Part shown: piece by piece, positions 17,106 through 24,524 of the stretch
Position numbering within the stretch: position 1 is the stretch's first letter
How the letters are laid out: the number at the start of each line of letters is the position of its first letter
Origin: Gammaproteobacteria bacterium
GTDB lineage: Bacteria; Pseudomonadota; Gammaproteobacteria; Coxiellales; Coxiellaceae
Length of the DNA stretch: 49,071 nt
Direction of reading: 5' to 3'
NCBI GenBank assembly: GCA_022601255.1
Contig: JAHZIV010000035.1
Location: 1-49,071, forward strand
Notes under the pieces: generated by a model
What the model was told of the DNA's origin: nothing
Database searches by the model: none
The model's input: only the letters and a program-made list of their open reading frames with translations
Position numbers and translations under genes: made by a program

Positions 17106-17699
17106 ATGAAGAAAATTCTTGCACTATTGTGTCTATTTTGCAGCATCAGCGCATTTGCCGCGCCTTACGAACCCGCCCCTCAAAATAATACTACCGCGGC
17201 GGGTACAAATGATCAGCAAAGTGAACAGTACAATCAACAATACCAACAACTGAATAAATCGGCTCACTATCAACGTAACTTCAATGTTCGTTTTTTAGGA
17301 TCGGGTATTTTTGTTGGCTTTATTGGAACAGCAATTGATTTTGAAGTTAAACGCAGCTTTACTGCAGGACCTATGGCAAAAGGCTTTGCATTTGGTACAC
17401 ACAGCGGCTACTTGATTGGTGTTGATGGCATGTATGCCACCAATGGCAATATCTTTAGCAACACTTGGTTCGTGAATCCCTACGTTGGCTACTACTCATC
17501 TAATTATAAACAAAATGGTAATAGTGAGCGCTCCGGCGTACTGGGCGTGAATTTTGGCTATCAATGGATGTTCTCGAATAGCTTCAATGCACAGGTAGGT
17601 GCTGGTGCTTATTTTGCAAATCATCCGATACCATTATCTATCACAGAGAAAGGAAGCTTCTTCCCAACATTCATGATGTCAGTAGGATATTCATTCTAA
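17106..17699 (+). CDS. predicted outer-membrane beta-barrel protein
   Basis: The 197-residue protein begins with a clear signal peptide (positive MKK, hydrophobic core, cleavage after 'SAFA'), then a Gln/Asn-rich linker (about 20-55). The rest alternates polar and aromatic residues as in transmembrane beta-strands and ends in Phe (VGYSF), the C-terminal signature recognised by the BAM complex. It resembles small eight-stranded barrels; I do not recognise a specific family. The Shine-Dalgarno is GGGAGAA. A perfect 12-bp inverted repeat 39 bases after the stop may end its transcript. Confidence 0.8.
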   Translation: MKKILALLCLFCSISAFAAPYEPAPQNNTTAAGTNDQQSEQYNQQYQQLNKSAHYQRNFNVRFLGSGIFVGFIGTAIDFEVKRSFTAGPMAKGFAFGTHSGYLIGVDGMYATNGNIFSNTWFVNPYVGYYSSNYKQNGNSERSGVLGVNFGYQWMFSNSFNAQVGAGAYFANHPIPLSITEKGSFFPTFMMSVGYSF

Positions 17700-17737
17700 A
17701 ATCATAAAACTCCTGTATTGATTCAGACACGTATTCA

Positions 17738-17765
17738 GATAACATGCTCGAATGAGCATGTTATC
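17738..17765 (+). terminator. perfect hairpin: possible terminator, overlaps the vgrG start
   Basis: GATAACATGCTC (17738-17749) and GAGCATGTTATC (17754-17765) form a perfect 12-bp stem with loop GAAT, followed by a weak T-rich stretch (TTTATCTATT). It could terminate the barrel gene transcript. Both possible vgrG start codons (17752 and 17758) lie in the loop and 3' arm, so it may instead control vgrG translation. Confidence 0.55.
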
Positions 17766-19377
17766 TTTATCTATTAATAAACACCGCAATATTCTCTATC
17801 GCGTCAATGGCACCAGTGCGACATCACAATGTTATCGCCTATTACTACACTGTTATTTCTACAAAACAACACCTAGCACATTACTTGAATCTGCAGCGAA
17901 TCTATCTATTAAGCCACCGACACAAAATAAAGTCATTCAATTTAACGGCATCATCACAAAAGTACACGCACAAACCAGCGAGCTACAACACATCACCCAC
18001 TGCATTTTATCAATAAGACCGCATGCTTTTGCCGCACTACTCACAAGACATTCTGATATCTATAAAAATATAACAATAATTGATATTCTAACAACCATTC
18101 TAAAAAGAAATAATATTTATTATCAGATAAAAGTATCTCAGAATTATCCAAAAATTAAGTTTTTAATGCAGTATCAACAGTTAGATCTTGATTTTATACA
18201 ACAACACATGAAAACCCACAACCTACATTATTACTTTCAAACAGAAAAGCAACTGGAAACAATGATTATCACAGATAAGAGCATAGATGCGAAAACAACT
18301 TATTATTATGATATATTTGACCCTCACCATATCATGACAAATAATACTGCTCAACAAAGCCCGTACTGCCACATACACTCATCACAAAAAGCACGATCAT
18401 TATATATTAAACGACAACCAGGAGTATTGCGAAGTCTTTGCAGTAGCATACAGCCACTGAAATTAACACCACTATCAAATAAGAAAACTACGTGCCCACT
18501 TCATTACTTACAGCAAAATGGCAATACGCATCAAGGAACCTTGTTCTACCCAAATACTTCAGACACAATGCTCATCAGCTTCTTAGATGGCGACTACCAA
18601 AAACCATTTGCATTAAGCTGTTTTTATAATAAATCGCATTATTATCCTTTTAATTCAGAAAATATTAACGGCATTAAAACCCAGCAGCACAACCTGTGCT
18701 TTAATGATCAGTCGCCTTATGCTCTTAAAATTAAGACACAACAAAGTTTTAACAAAACAATCTCAGGCTGCAGTAACACACAGGTGCGCAATAAATATCA
18801 ATATCAGAACGGTCAATCAAATAGAACTGTAACTATTACCAATGGTCACCATCAACTAAACGCAAAAGCAATTTCACTAAACTGTGAAGGATCATCATTA
18901 ACTGTTACTGCCTCGAGTATCACACTAAAAAGCAACCAGATACAGTTGCTAGCCAATAATACACTGCAATCAAATACAGTACGCATTGGCGACTTTCATA
19001 CCTGCCCCCTAACCCATGGTGATCAGCAACCACATCAAGGCGGCCCTATTTTGACAGGCTCAAAAAATGTATTGTTTAATGGCAGAGGCGCTGCACGCTT
19101 TAAAGATACTGCAGTGTGCCAATATCAAAATGATCATATCAAACAAACTGCTGATAATATCCATGTTAATGCTATGCCCATTGCTTTTAAAGCTGCCACC
19201 ACTATGCATGGCGGAAAAATAACAACAGGCTCTGCAAATATAACAACTGGCCCTTCAAATACTGATGATGTTGCCTCTACTTCCACTGATGACAGCAAGC
19301 CACTCATTATTAATATCAAACCATACAATATTGCAACCCGTACTCTGAACAATGGACACATTATCTATGGACATTAA
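17752..19377 (+). CDS. type VI secretion VgrG spike protein with C-terminal PAAR-like tip
   Basis: VgrG trimers form the puncturing spike of type VI secretion systems. The 541-residue protein shows the family order. A gp27-like N-terminal part (about 1-230) contains 'QQLDLDFIQQHMKTHNLHYYF', the equivalent of the usual DLDFVxR...EGIxYxF, in pieces. A gp5-like OB segment has 'DTMLISFLDGDYQKPF' (about 275-290). A beta-strand needle spans about 330-405. The C terminus (about 409-456) reads VRIGDFHTCP ... GGPILTGS ... VLFNGRGAARFKD, which is a PAAR-type tip domain normally encoded separately. A Thr/Ser-rich tail follows. The start is ATG 17752 or 17758; an in-frame stop lies just upstream and no Shine-Dalgarno is seen. 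Base composition is A+T-rich. No other type VI structural gene is present. Confidence 0.85.
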   Translation: MSMLSLSINKHRNILYRVNGTSATSQCYRLLLHCYFYKTTPSTLLESAANLSIKPPTQNKVIQFNGIITKVHAQTSELQHITHCILSIRPHAFAALLTRHSDIYKNITIIDILTTILKRNNIYYQIKVSQNYPKIKFLMQYQQLDLDFIQQHMKTHNLHYYFQTEKQLETMIITDKSIDAKTTYYYDIFDPHHIMTNNTAQQSPYCHIHSSQKARSLYIKRQPGVLRSLCSSIQPLKLTPLSNKKTTCPLHYLQQNGNTHQGTLFYPNTSDTMLISFLDGDYQKPFALSCFYNKSHYYPFNSENINGIKTQQHNLCFNDQSPYALKIKTQQSFNKTISGCSNTQVRNKYQYQNGQSNRTVTITNGHHQLNAKAISLNCEGSSLTVTASSITLKSNQIQLLANNTLQSNTVRIGDFHTCPLTHGDQQPHQGGPILTGSKNVLFNGRGAARFKDTAVCQYQNDHIKQTADNIHVNAMPIAFKAATTMHGGKITTGSANITTGPSNTDDVASTSTDDSKPLIINIKPYNIATRTLNNGHIIYGH

Positions 19378-20827
19378 TGATATTACAGATGAGCATGGCA
19401 GTATTAATATAAAAAACACCATGCCCAAGAGCATTTGTTGCTACAACAAAGAAATAATAAAAGTAAACAACCGCATAATTGAATACCCACATGACACTAT
19501 TGCAATAAAGAAATCAGATATTAGCCATTATCATAAAAAATCTTTAATTAATCTTGAATATATAATGCCACCCATAATAATAAATTTACGTCATGATGCG
19601 CTGCCTCATGAGCGAAATACTCGAGAGCTACTCAGTCATATGGAAATCGATTATTTCAAACAAAAAGGTAATAACGCACTTATTTTTATTCACGGCTTCA
19701 ATCTTAAATATGGAAAATTTGGCAGTCAAATTGAAAAGGCAGGCTTGATTGCAGACAGCTTGCCCTACCCCGTTACTTCTTCATCAGATCGTACACTGTA
19801 TCGTAATCTTGAGATGATTCAAAAACGCTTTGGTAATATTGAACCTTATCATTACAGTCAAAATTCATCGTTAAACTTGGATCCATGGCTCAATGGATAC
19901 GATGCTCATAATTGGTTTGTTCATATGGAAGATAATCTTAATCGTGCCACCCAACAGTTTGACCGAACAAATTATTGCTCCTTTACACGTAATATTAATG
20001 TTGCCTGGTCTAGTGATTTGCTGCCAATTAAATACATGGCCGCAGAGAAACCCGCAGATCAAGCAGGTAAAGATCTAGTGCCTCTCATACTGCAATTACA
20101 CCAGCACAACATTCATATAAATATCATTGCACACAGTCTAGGCTGTCGTGTGCTTTTAAGTTTGATGCATCAACTAGGCTTGCTGGGCAAGGATAATATT
20201 TTAGATCATGTGATTCTATGGCAGGCAGCAACACCCGCCAATGTTTTTACTGATAACCCCGATCAAGATTATTCTGTAAAGAAAGACTGGCAATATTTCC
20301 GTGCTTATCGAGCCAGTTGTAAGGTCACAATACTCTACAGCCAGCATGACTGGGTGCTTTGGATTGCCTATGCACTCGCAAACGACCTTGGGATTGAGCC
20401 TACTTTCAAGACAAATAAGTGGAAAATAGTCGGGCAATATCTAAAATCCAGGAGACAGAAGGAATTTCATGAGCTTTTAAATCAATCTGAGCATTTATTT
20501 AGCACAGATTCTGCGTTACAATTATTAAACAATGGCAATGATGCCAGTCAATCCAGTCTAGAGATTGAAAAATTACGGATGATGGTAATGAAAATGCAGC
20601 AACGTATTTCACGACAACACAGGATACGCCAGGCACTTGGCTATGCGGGTCCTGATGCCTACACCCGTAAATTACTTAAACACAAACTGATTGCCGTTGA
20701 GCAGGCAGCGCTGAAAGGACACTCGGCAATGAAAATACCTTCTCAACAAGTCATGCAATCAATCTATCAACAATACATTATAGGTGGAAGACATGGAATA
20801 CGTCGATTTGGAACTTATAAACTCTGA
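19352..20827 (+). CDS. alpha/beta hydrolase, candidate type VI lipase effector
   Basis: The 491-residue protein has an alpha/beta-hydrolase core. The oxyanion strand reads LIFIHGFN (about 110-117), the nucleophile elbow AHSLGCR (Ser about 261), and a likely acid/base segment SQHDWV is near 330. The strand-HGFN pattern resembles DUF900/COG4782-type hydrolases. A C-terminal helical region (about 390-491) is of unknown use. No signal peptide is present. The gene overlaps the end of vgrG by 26 bases (ATG 19352; ATG 19367 is an alternative), so translation is coupled. Position directly behind a VgrG-PAAR gene and ahead of small membrane proteins is the classic place for a type VI phospholipase effector (Tle-like). 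Substrate and secretion are inference. Confidence 0.75.
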   Translation: MDTLSMDINDITDEHGSINIKNTMPKSICCYNKEIIKVNNRIIEYPHDTIAIKKSDISHYHKKSLINLEYIMPPIIINLRHDALPHERNTRELLSHMEIDYFKQKGNNALIFIHGFNLKYGKFGSQIEKAGLIADSLPYPVTSSSDRTLYRNLEMIQKRFGNIEPYHYSQNSSLNLDPWLNGYDAHNWFVHMEDNLNRATQQFDRTNYCSFTRNINVAWSSDLLPIKYMAAEKPADQAGKDLVPLILQLHQHNIHINIIAHSLGCRVLLSLMHQLGLLGKDNILDHVILWQAATPANVFTDNPDQDYSVKKDWQYFRAYRASCKVTILYSQHDWVLWIAYALANDLGIEPTFKTNKWKIVGQYLKSRRQKEFHELLNQSEHLFSTDSALQLLNNGNDASQSSLEIEKLRMMVMKMQQRISRQHRIRQALGYAGPDAYTRKLLKHKLIAVEQAALKGHSAMKIPSQQVMQSIYQQYIIGGRHGIRRFGTYKL

Positions 20828-21158
20828 TTCAGAGATAGTGATTGGAAATATCACAAAATGTTTCGCAGTATGGGTGGTGCTATCAATCCTTACAGTTGCC
20901 GCGTGTTTCACAATCTCAACATTGATGGGAAATCTTTGGCCCAATTTAACATTATCTATAACAATAACGCTATCAATTAGTATTGGCTTGTTATTATTCG
21001 TATCACTTTCAATCGGCTGTTTCCACCGATTGCGCAAACGCTCACTTTGCTGGAAAAACAGTATTGTTTACTCACTGGTAGGGTTTATCGTCACAACATT
21101 GATAGCGTATGGATTAATGGAATTATTTAATCTATTAGTCAACAAAGGTATGAACTAG
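20793..21158 (+). CDS. small three-helix membrane protein, immunity candidate
   Basis: The 121-residue protein has three predicted membrane segments (about residues 24-47, 53-78 and 91-115) and a short acidic N terminus. No family was recognised. A GTG at 20784 extends the frame by three codons, but ATG 20793 is preceded by a good Shine-Dalgarno (AGGTGGA) and is preferred. It overlaps the hydrolase gene by 35 bases, implying production of both proteins together. Such coupling is typical of effector-immunity pairs, so I infer a membrane-bound immunity or chaperone role. Confidence 0.65.
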   Translation: MEYVDLELINSDSEIVIGNITKCFAVWVVLSILTVAACFTISTLMGNLWPNLTLSITITLSISIGLLLFVSLSIGCFHRLRKRSLCWKNSIVYSLVGFIVTTLIAYGLMELFNLLVNKGMN

Positions 21159-21159
21159 C

Positions 21160-21465
21160 ATGATCAATAAAAAGAAACTCTGCTACATCATGATTCCAAG
21201 CATGATCGCCGCAGTCATCGCTAGCATTGAGTCCACACAAATAAGTTCAGGAACTGTATTCGAGGCTCAAAGCTCAACTGATGGTCGCTATGTAATTACC
21301 AGCAATAAGAACCACCACTTAATTTTATGGGATTTTAAACATCATGTTGCAAAACTAATTTCTAATAGCACGAGTGATTATAGTGCACATTTTGTTAAAG
21401 GCTCACACGATATTGAATGGCGGGACAATATTACTTATCAACGTCACGTAAAACATATTTCTTAA
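21160..21465 (+). CDS. small exported or anchored protein with one WD-like blade
   Basis: The 101-residue protein has a basic N terminus and one hydrophobic segment (about 7-23), so it is either exported or anchored facing the periplasm. The rest includes 'STDGRYVITSNKNHHLILWD', a pattern like a single WD40/beta-propeller blade, but a propeller needs several. It starts one base after the preceding stop, with AAAGG upstream. It may be the truncated remnant of a longer WD-repeat protein or a compact second immunity protein. Other frames downstream do not continue the homology. Confidence 0.5.
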   Translation: MINKKKLCYIMIPSMIAAVIASIESTQISSGTVFEAQSSTDGRYVITSNKNHHLILWDFKHHVAKLISNSTSDYSAHFVKGSHDIEWRDNITYQRHVKHIS

Positions 21466-21552
21466 AAAATTAGCTACCATCTTCTGCATCAAAATAAGGC
21501 AGTGCTCTGCTGCTCAATAGGACTTACAAACGCATAAAACAGAAAAGTTATA

Positions 21553-22323
21553 TTAGGATCTAAGGCCAGCACCAATTTTAAAGATATACCAACATATTAA
21601 GCTCAATATAACCAACATTGCCAAAATAACAATGAGAGAAGTCGCAATATGCTGATAATGGATGCCCAGAAAACCATAACGAAACGCATGAATGATATAG
21701 TAAATAGGGTCGATATAGGTTGCAATCCTCCAAGCTTTTGGCAGCATTTGCGCAGAATAAAACACCCCGCCAAAATACACCAGCGGTGTTAAAATAAAAT
21801 TCGGTATGATGGCAATGTCATCAAACTTCCTGGCATACACTGCATTGATCAACCCAGCAAATGCAAAAACAGATGATGACAGCAATGTAATAAAAACAAT
21901 TGTCACTGCCGAATGAAAATGTATTGCACCAAACACAAATGACACACCCAGCACACAAAGACCCGTTAATAAGCCTCGCATCACACCAACCGATACATAG
22001 CCCATCATGATCGTAAAATTGGTAGCGGGTGAAACCAATAACTCTTCGATATCCTTATTAAATTTTGCCGAAAAAAAAGTGGTCACAGTACCTGTAAAAG
22101 AAGCCATTACGATCTGCATCATAATTAATCCTGGCGCAATAAAAGTAATGTAGTTATACCCCTCCATCGACCCCACACGATGACCAATCACATGCCCGAA
22201 GATACTGAAGTATAGAAAACTGGTAATAATCGGTGGTATCAATGTTTGTGGCCATAGACGAATTACTCGTGCTATGCCATATTTCATAATTGTATTAAAT
22301 GCAATAAGATTACTGAGTATCAC
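21553..22323 (-). CDS. yadH: ABC-2 type transporter permease (YadH-like)
   Basis: The 256-residue inner-membrane protein has six predicted helices and the ABC-2 permease fold. The conserved EELLVSPAT region after helix 2 and 'FGGVFYSAQMLPKAW' match the YadH family. It pairs with the ATPase encoded just upstream on the same strand, whose gene it overlaps by 14 bases. Substrate unknown; relatives are described generally as drug or polysaccharide/lipid exporters. Confidence 0.9.
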   Translation of the reverse strand: MILSNLIAFNTIMKYGIARVIRLWPQTLIPPIITSFLYFSIFGHVIGHRVGSMEGYNYITFIAPGLIMMQIVMASFTGTVTTFFSAKFNKDIEELLVSPATNFTIMMGYVSVGVMRGLLTGLCVLGVSFVFGAIHFHSAVTIVFITLLSSSVFAFAGLINAVYARKFDDIAIIPNFILTPLVYFGGVFYSAQMLPKAWRIATYIDPIYYIIHAFRYGFLGIHYQHIATSLIVILAMLVILSLICWYIFKIGAGLRS

Positions 22324-23239
22324 TAGACAACTCCTTTTGTGTCAGCTTCAGAAACAACTCTTCCAACCTATTAGACTTATTACGCATACTATTAACCTGT
22401 ATGCCTTGCTGCTGCAATTTTTCAAACAATAAATACAATCCCTGCCCCTTAGTAACCTCAACCTCGATACTGCATTGATCAACCGGAAATAATTGATAGG
22501 CATCTATTTCTGGTAACTCACCATAAGGTGCTTGAGTATATAAAATAAAGCGCTCTTTCTCGAGCTGATGCAATAAGTGTTGCGTGCTAGTATATTCGAT
22601 CAATTGGCCTTTATCGATGATCGCAAGGTTACGACAGAGGTTTTCTGCCTCTTCAAGATAATGAGTAGTTAGAATAATCGTAACACCCTGGGCATTAAGT
22701 TCTTGCAAATAGCTCCACATTGAGCGACGTATTTCAATATCCACACCCGCTGTAGGTTCATCCAATATTAGAATTTGTGGCTCGTGTATCATCGCGCGCG
22801 CTATCATTAACCGGCGCTTCATACCACCTGACAAATTACGCGCAATATCAAAACGCTTCTCCCAAAGATCGAGTTTTTTAAGGTATTTTTCCGCACGAAT
22901 AGCCGCTTCTTTAGCTGGGATTCCATAATAACCCGCCTGATCAATCAGGATATTCATTGGTTTTTTAAAACCATTAAAATTAAATTCCTGTGGCGTGACC
23001 CCTAAACAAGCCTTGGCTTTTGCAAATTCATGGTCGATATCAAAATCCATCACTGAAACATAACCAGAGCTCTTCAATACCAGCGATGTCAAAATACCAA
23101 TAATGGTAGACTTACCCGCACCATTGGGCCCAAGCAACCCAAAGAAATCACCCTTCTCAACTGAAAAAGAAATATTTCTTAAGGCCTGCACACCGTTCTT
23201 ATAAGTTTTTACAAGGTCCTTTACTACCAATGCATCCAT
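22310..23239 (-). CDS. yadG: ABC transporter ATP-binding protein (YadG-like)
   Basis: The 309-residue ATPase drives the YadH permease. Walker A is GPNGAGKST, the signature LSGGMKRR, Walker B LILDEPTAG, and the H-loop lies in LTTHYLEEAE. The open frame continues 30 codons upstream into serC, but the family N terminus begins at MDALVVKDLVKTY. The ATG at 23239 lies one base after the serC stop (TGATATG), so I use that start. serC-yadG-yadH are therefore likely co-transcribed. Confidence 0.93.
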   Translation of the reverse strand: MDALVVKDLVKTYKNGVQALRNISFSVEKGDFFGLLGPNGAGKSTIIGILTSLVLKSSGYVSVMDFDIDHEFAKAKACLGVTPQEFNFNGFKKPMNILIDQAGYYGIPAKEAAIRAEKYLKKLDLWEKRFDIARNLSGGMKRRLMIARAMIHEPQILILDEPTAGVDIEIRRSMWSYLQELNAQGVTIILTTHYLEEAENLCRNLAIIDKGQLIEYTSTQHLLHQLEKERFILYTQAPYGELPEIDAYQLFPVDQCSIEVEVTKGQGLYLLFEKLQQQGIQVNSMRNKSNRLEELFLKLTQKELSSDTQ

Positions 23240-23240
23240 A

Positions 23241-24317
23241 TCATTCACCACTAAATAATCGCATGAAATCAACCAGGGCATGAACACCTTCAACAGGCAT
23301 TGCATTGTAAATACTGGCACGCATACCACCGACCAAACGATGGCCTTTTAACCCCGCTAATCCAGCTGATTTTGCCTTATCCAAGAATTCCTGATTGCGG
23401 GATTCATCCGCTAAAAAGAACGGCACATTCATACGTGAGCGACAGCCTATCTCAACCTTATTGAGATAAAAATCACTCTGATCGATATAGTCATACAACA
23501 AGCTGGAACGTTGTTGTGCAAGCTGAGCCATTTTTTCTGTGCCACCTTGCTGCTTTAACCATTTAAGAACCAGGCTTTGCGTGTACCACGCATAAGTTAC
23601 TGGTGTATTATACATTGAATCTTTTTCAATTTGTTTCTTGTAGTCGAATACACTGGGAATTTCGAAATCTCTAGTACGATCGAGTAAATCTTTCTTTATG
23701 ATAATCGTAGTAACACCAGCCGCACCTAAATTTTTCTGGCTGCAGGCAAAAATGATGCCGTACTGACTAACATCAATTGGGCGTGATAAAATATTCGATG
23801 ACATATCACACACTAATGGTACGTTTATATTTTTTGGCACATAAGAAAACTCAACACCATTTACCGTTTCGTTGTCACAATAATATAAGTAAGCAGCATC
23901 ATCAACAGACTGCCAATCAGTTTGTGGCAAAATAGAATGGTAACCACTTTTCTCGGTATCACAGACCAGATCAGCCTTAAGATAGCGATTTGCTTCGTGG
24001 TAGGCTAAGTTCGACCATACACCTGTGCGCACATACGCTGCTTTCTGATAACTCGCCTTTAAATGCATGGGGATAAATGCAAATTGTGCTTGTGACCCCG
24101 CAGGCAAGAATAATACAGCATAGTCATCTGGGATATTTAATAATTCACGCAGATCTGTCTGCATATTAGCAGCGAGTTGCATAAAGTCGGAACCACGATG
24201 TGACACCTCTTGAACCGAGCAGCCGGTTTGATTCCAATCCAGAAATTCTTGTTGTGCCTGCAACATTACATCATGCGGTAACATTGCGGGACCCGCAGAA
24301 AAGTTATACGTTTTCAT
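23241..24317 (-). CDS. serC: phosphoserine aminotransferase
   Basis: SerC converts 3-phosphohydroxypyruvate and glutamate to phosphoserine in serine synthesis; it also acts in pyridoxine synthesis. The 358-residue length is typical. The start 'YNFSAGPAMLP' is diagnostic, the pyridoxal-phosphate lysine lies in SQKNLGAAG, and 'HRSxxF' (here SHRGSDF) lines the substrate site. The Shine-Dalgarno AAGGAG stands before ATG 24317. It is downstream of gyrA on the same strand, separated by 207 bases that hold a G+C-rich element. Confidence 0.97.
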   Translation of the reverse strand: MKTYNFSAGPAMLPHDVMLQAQQEFLDWNQTGCSVQEVSHRGSDFMQLAANMQTDLRELLNIPDDYAVLFLPAGSQAQFAFIPMHLKASYQKAAYVRTGVWSNLAYHEANRYLKADLVCDTEKSGYHSILPQTDWQSVDDAAYLYYCDNETVNGVEFSYVPKNINVPLVCDMSSNILSRPIDVSQYGIIFACSQKNLGAAGVTTIIIKKDLLDRTRDFEIPSVFDYKKQIEKDSMYNTPVTYAWYTQSLVLKWLKQQGGTEKMAQLAQQRSSLLYDYIDQSDFYLNKVEIGCRSRMNVPFFLADESRNQEFLDKAKSAGLAGLKGHRLVGGMRASIYNAMPVEGVHALVDFMRLFSGE

Positions 24318-24360
24318 TTCTAAACTCCTTCTATCACTGAATTCTCATCATGTCATAAGT

Positions 24361-24480
24361 ATGTTAGCGGGCAACGGCGAGGAGGTGGCGCGGAGGCAGG
24401 GTTCCCCACCGCGCAGCGGTGGGATGCTGAAGCAGCCGGATCCCCGCAGCCGCTTGCCCAATAAACCGGGCTCGTTCTCC
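24361..24480. repeat. G+C-rich hairpin element between gyrA and serC
   Basis: In 24371-24430, 44 of 60 bases are G or C, in sharp contrast to the flanks. It contains a perfect hairpin (CCCACCGC 24405-24412, GCGGTGGG 24416-24423, loop GCA). A second bulged one runs from GGGAT (24421-24425) to ATCCC (24440-24444) with inner GCTG/CAGC. The heptamer GCAGCCG occurs twice. The only reading frame across it shows no recognisable protein. It could be a dispersed palindromic repeat, a structured RNA or a transferred fragment. Confidence 0.5.
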
Positions 24481-24524
24481 AATAGCCTCATCAATAATCA
24501 ACAAGAAAAGTGTTCAACGAACGT

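Noticed and set aside
21466-21552. GCAG/CTGC repeat in the gap between the WD-like gene and yadH as a bidirectional terminator
   Set aside because: Stem of only four bases with no T run on either side.
23240-23329. N-terminal extension of the YadG-like ATPase into serC
   Set aside because: The extra 30 codons lie within serC and have no family similarity; ATG 23239 directly after the serC stop fits.
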